Source: Nitrospirota bacterium (lineage in GTDB: Bacteria > Nitrospirota > Thermodesulfovibrionia > Thermodesulfovibrionales > UBA1546). From it: DNA of 46,248 nt. Positions 1-7,286 of this stretch are shown piece by piece. The notes under the pieces are model-generated. The model was not told the origin of the DNA, ran no database searches, and saw only the letters and a list, made by a program, of their open reading frames with translations. Both the position numbers and the translations under genes were made by a program. Every line of letters starts with the position of its first letter. Within the stretch, counting starts at the first letter, position 1. Location: positions 1-46,248 of the forward strand of contig JACRGY010000010.1 in the NCBI GenBank assembly GCA_016212165.1. Direction: 5' to 3'.

Positions 1-1214
1 CCGGAGAGCTTTCGCTTGATGGAAAGATAAAACCTGTCCGCGGCGCATTATCAATGGCCATCACTGCAAAAAATCTTGGATTAAAAGGAATAATACTTCC
101 GGAGGAAAACGCCTCTGAGGCAGCAGTCGTAAAAGGCGTGTCTGTATTCGGAATCAGCAACCTTCCGGAGGTCATAGACTTTTTAAAGAACGGCTCTTCT
201 CAAAAAGTATTTGTTACAGACGTTAAAAAGGTTATTGAAGAGAATTCCATTTATGAGGATGATTTCTCCGAGGTAAAAGGACAGGAGCATGCGAAAAGGG
301 CCTTGGAGGTTGCTGCATCAGGAGGGCACAATGTGCTTATGATTGGCCCGCCGGGCTCAGGAAAAACAATGCTTTCAAAAAGATTGCCTACAATACTTCC
401 CAAAATGACTTTTGATGAGGCCCTTGAAACAACCAAGATACACAGCGTTGCAGGTTTGTTGAAAACAGGACAGCCCCTGCTTGCCACACGCGCTTTCCGT
501 TCTCCTCATCATACTATTTCGGATGTTGCTTTAATTGGCGGCGGGCAGCTTCCAAAGCCCGGAGAAGTGAGCCTTTCGCATAACGGGGTTTTATTCCTTG
601 ATGAACTTCCGGAATTCAAAAGGAACGTGCTTGAGGTCCTGAGGCAGCCGCTTGAAAACGGAGAGGTGACTGTATCAAGGGCCGTAGCCTCAATAACATA
701 TCCTGCTAATTTCATGCTTGTTGCCGCAATGAACCCCTGTCCCTGCGGCTATCTCGGGGATTCAAGGCACCAGTGCACATGCACAACAGGCCAGATACAC
801 CGTTACAGGCACAAGGTTTCCGGCCCTTTGCTTGACAGGATTGACATACATATCGAAGTCCCTGCAGTGGCCTACAAGGAACTCTCAACAGAATATTCAG
901 GAGAAAAATCATCCGACATAATGCATAGGGTTATTGCTGCAAGGGATATACAGCTTGAGAGGTTTAAGGGCGATAAGATTTATTCAAACGGGCAGATGAA
1001 GACAAGGCATATCAAAAAATACTGCAAATTAAAACCTGATGCACAGTCGCTTCTGGAAAACGCCATGCAGAAGCTCGGGCTTTCTGCAAGGGCGTATGCG
1101 CGGATACTGAAGCTCTCAAGGACTATCGCTGATCTGGAAACTTCAGATGAGATTCACTCCCACCATATCTCAGAGGCAATTCAGTACAGGACCCTGGACA
1201 GGGAAGTGTTTTAA
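1..1214 (+). CDS. comM: YifB/ComM-family Mg-chelatase-like AAA+ ATPase, 5' truncated
   Basis: The reading frame is open from the first bases of the window; the residues before the first Met ([19 protein letters not shown]) are the typical YifB motif, so the gene starts outside the window and is not a 386-residue protein starting at 54. It has the Lon-protease-like N-terminal domain end, then a Mg-chelatase AAA+ core: Walker A GPPGSGKT, Walker [10 protein letters not shown], the cysteine-rich segment [10 protein letters not shown]...CTCT, the arginine-finger region [12 protein letters not shown], and the C-terminal lid. In naturally competent bacteria ComM is a hexameric helicase that promotes branch migration when incoming DNA is integrated; elsewhere its role is unclear. 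It ends 6 bp from the stop of the convergent membrane protein gene. Identity is secure; function in competence here is inferred. Confidence 0.93.
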   Translation, partial: GELSLDGKIKPVRGALSMAITAKNLGLKGIILPEENASEAAVVKGVSVFGISNLPEVIDFLKNGSSQKVFVTDVKKVIEENSIYEDDFSEVKGQEHAKRALEVAASGGHNVLMIGPPGSGKTMLSKRLPTILPKMTFDEALETTKIHSVAGLLKTGQPLLATRAFRSPHHTISDVALIGGGQLPKPGEVSLSHNGVLFLDELPEFKRNVLEVLRQPLENGEVTVSRAVASITYPANFMLVAAMNPCPCGYLGDSRHQCTCTTGQIHRYRHKVSGPLLDRIDIHIEVPAVAYKELSTEYSGEKSSDIMHRVIAARDIQLERFKGDKIYSNGQMKTRHIKKYCKLKPDAQSLLENAMQKLGLSARAYARILKLSRTIADLETSDEIHSHHISEAIQYRTLDREVF

Positions 1215-1220
1215 ACCCGG

Positions 1221-1508
1221 TCAGCCTTCTTTTGTGAGCGTTGCAAAGAGGTGGGCAATCATTACAAGGAAGATTCCGCCTATGAGGGCCCCGAAGGCGC
1301 CGATAATCCCTATTACAAATATAACGCCTGCAATCACTATAAAATGGTCTTGCGGCAGGTGAGAGCCAAACAGATGATTCATGTCATTGGCCACTGCCTC
1401 GCTCCAGCCGCCGCCAAGACTTTTTCCGAGCAGGATGTCCATACTGAGGGCAACTGCAATGCCCAGGATGCAGCCTAAAACAAGCCCGATATAAAACGCC
1501 TTCTTCAC
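1221..1508 (-). CDS. Small two-helix membrane protein, unknown function
   Basis: This 95-residue protein has two hydrophobic stretches, about residues 5-25 and 57-88, the second rich in Gly and Ala, joined by a polar loop. It starts with GTG, and that GTG overlaps the TGA of the upstream response regulator gene (GTGA), so translation is probably coupled. It is the last gene of the kinase-regulator operon. I do not recognise the family. Being translated with the two-component genes suggests it helps in or is controlled by that signalling, but that is inference. It is clearly a real gene, given the overlap and the coherent membrane topology. Confidence 0.72.
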   Translation of the reverse strand: MKKAFYIGLVLGCILGIAVALSMDILLGKSLGGGWSEAVANDMNHLFGSHLPQDHFIVIAGVIFVIGIIGAFGALIGGIFLVMIAHLFATLTKEG

Positions 1509-2869
1509 TCTGTCTCGATGCCGTATTTTTTGAATTTCCTGTAAAGGGTTGCGAGGTCTATACCAAGTGCCTTTGCGGTTTCCTCTTTATCTTTGTTGTG
1601 TGCATTGTATATCTTCATAAGCAGATTTTTTTCATAATCGCCGAGATATGTTTTAAGCGACGAAGATGCCCCTGACGGCTCTTTTTCAGTGCCTGTATTC
1701 TTTATTTTATCCGGGAGGTCTTTCGGAGTTATATAATTCCCCCCGGTAAGCACTACGGACCTTTCGATTACATTCCTCAAGTCCCTTACATTGCCGGGCC
1801 AGGGGTATTCAATCAGCAGCGAGAGCGCCTGCTTGTCAATGCCTTTTATATCCTTTTTGTGTTCTTCCGTGTATGTATTCATGAAATGCGTTGCCAGCAT
1901 CTCTATGTCGTCTTTTCTCTCCCGGAGCGGCGGTATTTTTATCTCTATTACATTTAATCTCCAGTAGAGGTCTTCCCTGAATTTCCCGTTCTTCAGCCTG
2001 TTTTCTATGTCTACATTGGTTGCAGATATTATTCTTACATCAACGATTCTTGGTTTTGTGTCTCCAAGGGGATAAACCTCTCCTGTCTCCAGCACCTTTA
2101 ACAGCTTGGCCTGAAGGTTGGGGGGCATGTCGCCTATCTCATCCAGAAACAGCGTGCCCTGATGGGCCAGAGGGATAAGCCCCAACTTATCAGATACCGC
2201 TCCTGTAAAAGCGCCTTTCTTATAACCGAACAATTCGGATTCCAAAAGTCCTTCCGGGATTGCAGAGCAGTTTATGGAGATAAACGGCCTGTCCCTGCGC
2301 GGGCTGTTGCAATGGATAAGTTCTGCTATAAGCCCCTTGCCTGTTCCGCTTTCTCCAAGGATGATGATATTGCTTTTTGTCGGCACTATCTTTTCAATAG
2401 TCTCGGTTATCTTCAGCATGGACTCGGAGTTTGCAACAAAGTCCATACATGCCTCAATGCGCTGGCTGACCTGATGTTTTAAGGCAATGTTTTCAATAAG
2501 CAGTTTCTTTTGCTCCAGAATCTTTCGTATGGTGAGCCTTATCTCTTCGTTAAGAAAGGGCTTGACAATATAATCAACAGCGCCCCTTTTCATTGCATCT
2601 ACCGCAGACTCTATTGAGGCAAAGGCCGTCATGATTATTACCGCTGTGTCAGGGCTCAGCTCCTTTGCCTTTTCAAGCACTGTCATGCCGTCAACCCTGC
2701 CCATCTTGAGATCAGTAATCACAACATCAAAACTCTCTTCCCTGAGTTTTTTTATTGCGTCTTCACCGCTATGGACAGCGCTTACGGAGTAATCCTCCCT
2801 CTTAAGCAGGAATTCCAGCGCCTTGCAAATATCCCGCTCGTCATCAACAATTAATATCTTTGGTTTCAT
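1505..2869 (-). CDS. Sigma-54-dependent NtrC-family response regulator
   Basis: A 454-residue three-domain activator. The N-terminal receiver domain (about 4-117) has acidic residues DDE near position 10, phospho-acceptor D53 and K103. The AAA+ domain (about 143-365) has Walker A GESGTGKG (172-179), the sigma-54 contact loop GAFTGA (219-224) and Walker B LFLDEIGD (240-247). A Fis-type helix-turn-helix lies at the C-terminus (about 412-450, ETAKALGIDLATLYRKFKKYG). When phosphorylated, such proteins remodel sigma-54 RNA polymerase at -24/-12 promoters. The gene follows the histidine kinase gene on the same strand after a 39-bp gap containing a short repeat, so the kinase is its likely partner. 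The target genes are unknown. It closely resembles the AtoC/ZraR/HydG type. Confidence 0.94.
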   Translation of the reverse strand: MKPKILIVDDERDICKALEFLLKREDYSVSAVHSGEDAIKKLREESFDVVITDLKMGRVDGMTVLEKAKELSPDTAVIIMTAFASIESAVDAMKRGAVDYIVKPFLNEEIRLTIRKILEQKKLLIENIALKHQVSQRIEACMDFVANSESMLKITETIEKIVPTKSNIIILGESGTGKGLIAELIHCNSPRRDRPFISINCSAIPEGLLESELFGYKKGAFTGAVSDKLGLIPLAHQGTLFLDEIGDMPPNLQAKLLKVLETGEVYPLGDTKPRIVDVRIISATNVDIENRLKNGKFREDLYWRLNVIEIKIPPLRERKDDIEMLATHFMNTYTEEHKKDIKGIDKQALSLLIEYPWPGNVRDLRNVIERSVVLTGGNYITPKDLPDKIKNTGTEKEPSGASSSLKTYLGDYEKNLLMKIYNAHNKDKEETAKALGIDLATLYRKFKKYGIETE

Positions 2870-2879
2870 AGTTTTTATA

Positions 2880-2916
2880 TTTTACTGATGGCTGTTAGCT
2901 GATAGCTGTCAGCTTC
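2880..2916. repeat. Short dispersed repeat (AGCTGATAGCTG family) between kinase and regulator genes
   Basis: The gap between the kinase stop and the regulator start is largely made of GGCTGTTAGCTGATAGCTGT-type sequence. The same core occurs inside the ATP-grasp gene at 18238-18273. The copy extends into the last codons of the kinase. No promoter or terminator is obvious. Confidence 0.5.
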
Positions 2917-4945
2917 CGGCTGGTATTGTTATCGTAAATACGCTCCCCTTGCCGGCTTCGCTTTCAACGGTTAAGGTCCCGTTCATCTTTTTGATTATAT
3001 CATAACTCACGGCGAGCCCTAAGCCCGTGCCTTTTTCCTTGGTTGTATAAAACGGGTCGAATATTCGTTTCAGGTCTTCTTTTGAAATGCCCATGCCTGT
3101 ATCCTCAAACTGAATGACGATACCTTCTTCCTTTATAAGGCTTTTGACTGTGAGGGTCCCCACGTCAGGCATTGCATCTATGGCATTCAATGTAAGATTT
3201 ACAAATACCTGCGAGAGCATGTTGCCGTCACATGCTACCTCAGGCAGCGATGGCGAAAGCTCTTTTACAATGGATATATTCTTTGCCTTTTTGTCGTATT
3301 GGATAAGGTTTATAGACGTCTCTATAATCTCATTTATCTGACATTTCTTCAGCTCTCCTGCGGGCATCCTGGAAAAACCTGAAAGCTGCTTCAATATCTC
3401 GGAAATCCTGTTTATATGGAAGTAGATGGTCTCAAGGCTTTCCTTTTTGAAGTCATCCTGTTCCATCTCCCTGAGTATCTGGACAAAAGAGAATATGGAT
3501 GTGAGAGGATTCCCTATCTCATGGGCAATACCTGCTGCAAGCCTGCCGATGGAAGCGAGTTTTTCTGAATGGATTATCTGTTCTTCCATGTTTTTCATCT
3601 CGGTTACATCCTGCACAAGCCTTATATATCCGTGTATTTCACCATCCTCGCCTTTTACAGGCGCTGTAGTAACCTGGAAATATTTATCTTTCTGCCCGAA
3701 GAGGTTGGACAATATTATCGTATCAATATTGTCCTTTGCATATGATTCAGAGATAGCGCAGTCAGGGCAGACCTCCTCACAGGGCTTTCCTATGAGCTCT
3801 GTACCGGCCATGTATTTTATCATCTGATTGGCCCACTGAATTTCCCCTTTTTTATCTATAAGGATAATCCCTCCGCCTATAGCGCTTACAATGGTATCCA
3901 GTTTTTCCTTTTCGCTTGCAAGTTCTGTTGTCCTCTCGCTTACCTTGTTTTCCAGCTCAACCGCATATTTTTCCAGCTCCTGTTTTCTTTTTGCCACCTC
4001 TTCTGCCTGTATTCTTTTTTTGTTAAATACAATTAACAGCGCCGAAACAACGCTTGTTGTTATGAAAATGGAAATAATCAGCCAGGAATAAAGCTTCATG
4101 CTCTGCCTTGTGGCATATGTTACCTCTGAATACGGCGATGACACAGCGATTATCCATGAAATGCTTCCGCCGATATCGGCGGTGGAGAAAGCAATAATCT
4201 TGTCTTCTCCCGAAGCAGCAATGTATCTGCCGTACTTATCTGCCTTCCCCTCGACTATTCTTTTTTCAAGGTCGAAGCTTATATGACATTTAAAGCATGT
4301 GGCGTCAGCCTTGTACAGGTTTCTCCCTACCATTTCAGGCTGGGTCGGATGATAGAGCAGATTGCCGTCCTTGTCCATCATCCACGCATATCCCCTGGTG
4401 CCTGATTTAAGGTCCTTGAAAAATTGATTTGCAATGTCCTGAATTTCTGATGAGAAAAGCACTATCCGGGCCAGCTTGTTGTTTTTATATACAGGGGCTA
4501 TAACAGTAATCATCGGCTGCGTTTCCACTATCTTTGCATCCAGCGATTTTATATTGCCGGCCTCCTTTACCGCCTGAGGCACCAATTGCTTTATTAAAGC
4601 TTTATCCCCTCTGTAAAAAAGAATATTTCCCCCGGCATCGAGTATCCCGACATTTGTTTTTATCAGCCTCTTATGTTTCAATTCGTTGGCTATTAATACG
4701 TCAAAAGCGGTTTCATTTTCAATGCCTTTTTCCGGCAGTTCCCTGGCAAGTTCCACAATCTCTTCTTTAAGGAAGTAAAAATATGACTTTATGTTGTTTG
4801 CCGTGGATGTGGAGAGCAGGAGCTGGTGCTTGTTGAATTGTTCTGCTACCTCCATCTGCAGGGATTGCTGGAAAAAGATGTTAAGGGTAATGAGGGCAGA
4901 GATTATTAATATAAGGGTGCCGATTATCAGCAAATAACCTTTCAC
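2909..4945 (-). CDS. Membrane histidine kinase with Cache-like sensor carrying a c-type haem motif, plus PAS
   Basis: A 678-residue sensor kinase. One membrane helix (about 5-26) precedes a periplasmic Cache-like sensor region (about 35-275, with GYAWMMDKDGNLLYHP at 185-200); a second helix lies at about 286-307. The sensor contains CFKCH at 217-221, a CXXCH motif for covalent haem c attachment on the periplasmic side, so redox or gas sensing is plausible. After a coiled coil (about 315-350) comes a PAS domain (about 350-450) with three close cysteines (C389, C393, C396). HisKA has phospho-acceptor H475 in GIAHEIGNP; the HATPase has N, G1 and G2 boxes (VNLTLNAIDAM, DTGMGI, GTGLGLAVS). It is the first gene of a minus-strand operon with the sigma-54 regulator. 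Haem binding is inferred from the motif and its location. Confidence 0.93.
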   Translation of the reverse strand: MKGYLLIIGTLILIISALITLNIFFQQSLQMEVAEQFNKHQLLLSTSTANNIKSYFYFLKEEIVELARELPEKGIENETAFDVLIANELKHKRLIKTNVGILDAGGNILFYRGDKALIKQLVPQAVKEAGNIKSLDAKIVETQPMITVIAPVYKNNKLARIVLFSSEIQDIANQFFKDLKSGTRGYAWMMDKDGNLLYHPTQPEMVGRNLYKADATCFKCHISFDLEKRIVEGKADKYGRYIAASGEDKIIAFSTADIGGSISWIIAVSSPYSEVTYATRQSMKLYSWLIISIFITTSVVSALLIVFNKKRIQAEEVAKRKQELEKYAVELENKVSERTTELASEKEKLDTIVSAIGGGIILIDKKGEIQWANQMIKYMAGTELIGKPCEEVCPDCAISESYAKDNIDTIILSNLFGQKDKYFQVTTAPVKGEDGEIHGYIRLVQDVTEMKNMEEQIIHSEKLASIGRLAAGIAHEIGNPLTSIFSFVQILREMEQDDFKKESLETIYFHINRISEILKQLSGFSRMPAGELKKCQINEIIETSINLIQYDKKAKNISIVKELSPSLPEVACDGNMLSQVFVNLTLNAIDAMPDVGTLTVKSLIKEEGIVIQFEDTGMGISKEDLKRIFDPFYTTKEKGTGLGLAVSYDIIKKMNGTLTVESEAGKGSVFTITIPAGS

Positions 4946-4984
4946 TCTTAAATATAACAGAAAACAGGAGGTTTGATAAACTAT

Positions 4985-5190
4985 GGCTTAAAGGCGGTGC
5001 ATGGTATTTAAGCGGCTTTTTTGCCGATATTCCAATTCTATGCGTCATTGCCGCTTGGCCTACTTCGCCGAAGTGGCTACGAAGGCTGAATCGGCAATCC
5101 TTTTTCTGAAAGATTCCGGACAAGCCGGAATGACAAATACGAGATATGAACGGGGAGAGAATGAGCGAAAATATTATGCCCTGTCTGCCT
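4985..5190. repeat. Intergenic cluster of dispersed palindromic repeats
   Basis: The 261-bp gap upstream of the kinase gene contains repeat-like material and no credible gene. There is a segment running from TGCGTCATTGCCGC to GAATCGGCAATCC, an ATTCCGGACAAGCCGGAAT palindrome near 5112-5132, and, at about 5156-5180, a copy of the GAGAATGAGCGAAAAT element also seen at about 17709-17730 and 29294-29322. The kinase promoter must lie here but I could not pick it out. Confidence 0.6.
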
Positions 5191-5206
5191 TGCGTATTTT
5201 GAAGTA

Positions 5207-5611
5207 TTATTTTGCCTGAATCAGCTTGGAAGAGGCCTCGGCAATAACAGAGCCGTCACTTTGCAGCAAAAGGCGGGCAGATGCTTCAATGAGCCTGGGA
5301 CCTCTTTTTGTTATTTCCGCTTCCGCAATCACTTTTTCATCAACCAGCAGCGGTTTTTTAAATCTGATGTTTATCTCTGCGGTAACAGGGTTCAGGCCCT
5401 CTGCTATGGCAGCCTGTATCATTGCCTCGTCAAGTATGGTTGTTATTATTCCGCCGTGAGTTATGTCCTTGTAGCCCTGATGAATCTTTGAAGGCGTGAA
5501 TTCAGAAGTAAGCCTGCCCCCGGAATAATTAAAGGACAGTTTTAACCCGCAGGGATTTTCCTTGCCGCAGGCAAAACAGTATTTATCGTCTTCAAGCTTT
5601 AACTGGTCCAT
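5207..5611 (-). CDS. PaaI-family hotdog thioesterase
   Basis: A 134-residue single hotdog domain. The N-terminal CFACGKENPCGL segment (12-23) is typical of a widespread PaaI-like subfamily. THGGIITTILDEAM carries the HGG motif and the downstream acidic residue used by hotdog thioesterases to hydrolyse acyl-CoA. The beta strands are regular (AEINIRFKKPLLVDEKVIAEAEI). The substrate cannot be told from sequence. It is a single gene reading away from the HIT gene; the 105-bp gap between them holds the divergent promoters. Length is normal for the family. Confidence 0.88.
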   Translation of the reverse strand: MDQLKLEDDKYCFACGKENPCGLKLSFNYSGGRLTSEFTPSKIHQGYKDITHGGIITTILDEAMIQAAIAEGLNPVTAEINIRFKKPLLVDEKVIAEAEITKRGPRLIEASARLLLQSDGSVIAEASSKLIQAK

Positions 5612-5684
5612 AGTAAACAGAATATATCATTACACTGATTTATAAGGCAAGCCCATGTGCTTTATGGCAAGTTCAGTTTGGTGT

Positions 5685-5690
5685 TATAAT
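5685..5690 (+). promoter_or_regulatory. Probable -10 box for the HIT protein gene
   Basis: TATAAT lies 26 bp before the ATG and is followed by a good ribosome binding site (CCGGAGG). The -35 is weak (TTTATG at 5661-5666, 18-bp spacer). Confidence 0.4.
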
Positions 5691-5716
5691 TACTCAAAAA
5701 TAATCCGGAGGTTTTT

Positions 5717-6058
5717 ATGGGGTGCATTTTTTGTAATATTGTAGAGAAGAAAATACCTGCCAGGATAATTTACGAAGACGAGCTTGTTTTGGCCTTTGAG
5801 GATGTTAATCCGCAGGCGCCTGTGCATACCCTTGTGATTCCCAGAAAGCATATATCAACAAACCTTGATATTAAAAAGGAAGACGATGAACTTATCGGGC
5901 ACATGTTTCAGACAGCAAACAGGATTGCAAAAGATAAGGGTATAGCAGGCCGGGGTTTCAGGCTTGTGATGAACTGCAACCCTGAATCAGGGCAGACTGT
6001 TTTTCATATTCACCTGCATATCCTCGGCGGCCGCCATATGCACTGGCCACCGGGGTAA
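5717..6058 (+). CDS. HIT-family (HINT-like) purine nucleoside phosphoramidase
   Basis: A 113-residue protein with the full histidine-triad signature HIHLHILGGRHMHWPPG at the C-terminus, the zinc/cysteine-type N-terminus CIFCNIVEKKIPA and the conserved YEDELVLAFEDVNPQAPVHTLVIP strand. HINT proteins hydrolyse adenosine phosphoramidates and some aminoacyl adenylates in the cytoplasm. The start is supported by CCGGAGG eight bases upstream. It is monocistronic; a weak hairpin with a T-run follows the stop. Length and motif order match the family exactly. Confidence 0.95.
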   Translation: MGCIFCNIVEKKIPARIIYEDELVLAFEDVNPQAPVHTLVIPRKHISTNLDIKKEDDELIGHMFQTANRIAKDKGIAGRGFRLVMNCNPESGQTVFHIHLHILGGRHMHWPPG

Positions 6059-6075
6059 TCTCGGCGTAGAAAAAT

Positions 6076-6094
6076 GGGCGCTGCCCTGTTTTTT
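6076..6094 (+). terminator. Weak intrinsic terminator after the HIT gene
   Basis: GGGC-GCT-GCCC followed after two bases by six T residues, 17 bp after the stop. The stem is only 4 bp, so termination may be partial. Confidence 0.4.
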
Positions 6095-6095
6095 A

Positions 6096-6491
6096 TTACA
6101 GCAAGTCTATTTTAAAAAATCTCCTAATGTCTTTAAAATGCTCATCAAGGGTGAGTATTTTGCAATCGCTCTCATTCGCCAGAACCGCTATGTAACAATC
6201 CACAATATTCACCGTTGCCCCTTTTCTTTTCATCGAGAATGAAAGCCTGCCGGCATTAAGCCAGGTGTTTTCTGTCTGGTCAATGATATTGAATGCCTCG
6301 ACAAATTCTTCTATGACGGCAATCTCTTTTTCAGTCTTTGCGCCCTGAATAAGCTCTGCAATTACGACCCTTGGCACATAAACATCGCTGAACTTCAGGA
6401 CACTGTCAACCTTCTCGGCAATGTGGCTGTCCCTGCCTTTAAAATAAGCTATCCAGACAGAAGTATCTATTAAAACTCTGTTATCTCTCAC
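6096..6491 (-). CDS. vapC: VapC-type PIN-domain ribonuclease toxin
   Basis: A 131-residue PIN domain with the expected acidic residues: D9 (LIDTSVWIAYF), E46 (VIAELIQG), D98 (VDCYIAVLA) and D116 (LTLDEHF). VapC toxins are Mg-dependent RNases, often cutting tRNA or rRNA, and are held inactive by the cognate VapB. It starts with GTG, overlapping the end of the antitoxin gene by 11 bp, the usual antitoxin-first coupling. Length is normal and no catalytic residue is missing, so it is probably active. The RNA target cannot be predicted from sequence. Confidence 0.92.
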   Translation of the reverse strand: MRDNRVLIDTSVWIAYFKGRDSHIAEKVDSVLKFSDVYVPRVVIAELIQGAKTEKEIAVIEEFVEAFNIIDQTENTWLNAGRLSFSMKRKGATVNIVDCYIAVLANESDCKILTLDEHFKDIRRFFKIDLL

Positions 6492-6678
6492 GGTGCCTTA
6501 TCTCGTCCGCAGTCATGTCAAACTCAAGTTTTCCTCTCATGGATTTTATCTTTTCTATCTTCTTTTTCTTCAGGTATTCATTAATCGCAAGCTTCACCGC
6601 CGAGGCCTTGCTTCTGCTCTTTGTCTCCTTCATGAGTATATCCAGTTTGTCCTTCTCTATCGTCACTGTTGCACGCAT
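6481..6678 (-). CDS. vapB: VapB-type antitoxin (DUF2191-like ribbon-helix-helix)
   Basis: I place the start at the ATG at 6678, giving 65 residues beginning MRATVTIEKDKLDILM, because AGGAGG lies just upstream; an in-frame ATG 42 bp further upstream lacks such a site. The N-terminal half is a ribbon-helix-helix-type DNA-binding fold (strand ATVTI, then helices with SRSKASAVKLAINEYLKKKK); the C-terminal tail (KLEFDMTADEIRHRER) should wrap the toxin. The pair probably represses its own promoter, which should lie at about 6690-6740. It overlaps vapC by 11 bp. Confidence 0.87.
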   Translation of the reverse strand: MRATVTIEKDKLDILMKETKSRSKASAVKLAINEYLKKKKIEKIKSMRGKLEFDMTADEIRHRER

Positions 6679-6769
6679 TTTGCCTCCTTCCTGTGCACTA
6701 TATATGCACAAGTATAACATGATTTGCTGTGCAGAGGCAATGCGTTGAGGCGATTTTATAGAATTTTTA

Positions 6770-6798
6770 TTGACGGTTTATCCATTACTATATATAAT
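6770..6798 (+). promoter_or_regulatory. Sigma-70-type promoter for the 6832 gene
   Basis: TTGACG (6770-6775), a 17-bp spacer and TATAAT (6793-6798). A second TATAAT lies at 6821-6826, very close to the start codon. Confidence 0.6.
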
Positions 6799-6831
6799 CG
6801 ATTGAAATGCAGATGAGGTATATAATGTTAG

Positions 6832-7233
6832 ATGGGAAAAAGAATGGTGCACAAAATACACCGAGCTAAGATTAAACGCGAACTCAAGGCAGATGAAAAG
6901 ACGTTAATCACAAGTCTATTATCACATCTACCGAACCCTAATCCATATATCGAACAACTCGAAAATCTGCAAGTTGTTGGGCAATGCGATTGTGGATGCC
7001 CGACAATTGATCTGGCAATGAAAGAACAAAAAAATATATCTTCCGAAGTTCCCGAAATTCTCATAGAAGCTGATGGACGTTCTCCTGAAGGAATTCCTGT
7101 TGGTATTATCTTATGGGCTAAAGCTAGTTATCTCTCGGAAATGGAAGTTTATCCGTGGGAAGATACATTGAAATTCGGATTGCCAGAACCCAAAACACTC
7201 ACAAATTATGGAAATCGCGAAACAGACATCTAA
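6832..7233 (+). CDS. Small conserved-looking hypothetical protein with CXCXC motif
   Basis: A 133-residue (or 129-residue, from the ATG at 6844 preceded by GGGAAAAAG) soluble protein. The N-terminus is basic and helical. The centre has CDCGCPTIDL, and the C-terminal half reads ILIEADGRSPEGIPVGIILWAKA...LSEMEVYPW, a pattern I have seen in small uncharacterised bacterial proteins; I cannot give a function. It is more AT-rich than its neighbours and stands alone with its own promoter, suggesting acquisition. Its stop codon is embedded in ATCTAAC, which fits the integron core-site consensus RYYYAAC, but no partner GTTRRRY site was found downstream, so cassette origin is only a possibility. Confidence 0.68.
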   Translation: MGKRMVHKIHRAKIKRELKADEKTLITSLLSHLPNPNPYIEQLENLQVVGQCDCGCPTIDLAMKEQKNISSEVPEILIEADGRSPEGIPVGIILWAKASYLSEMEVYPWEDTLKFGLPEPKTLTNYGNRETDI

Positions 7234-7286
7234 CGACTCACTTCACTGGACGCGGCATTACCGTGCCCGTGATTTCAAGCATTCAC

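Noticed and set aside
5001-5219. 72-codon open frame upstream of the kinase gene
   Set aside because: It is built from dispersed palindromic repeats, has no ribosome binding site, and its product resembles nothing; it also runs into the thioesterase gene.
6821-6826. Second TATAAT as the main promoter of the 6832 gene
   Set aside because: It lacks a -35 at the proper distance, while the upstream TTGACG-N17-TATAAT is well formed.
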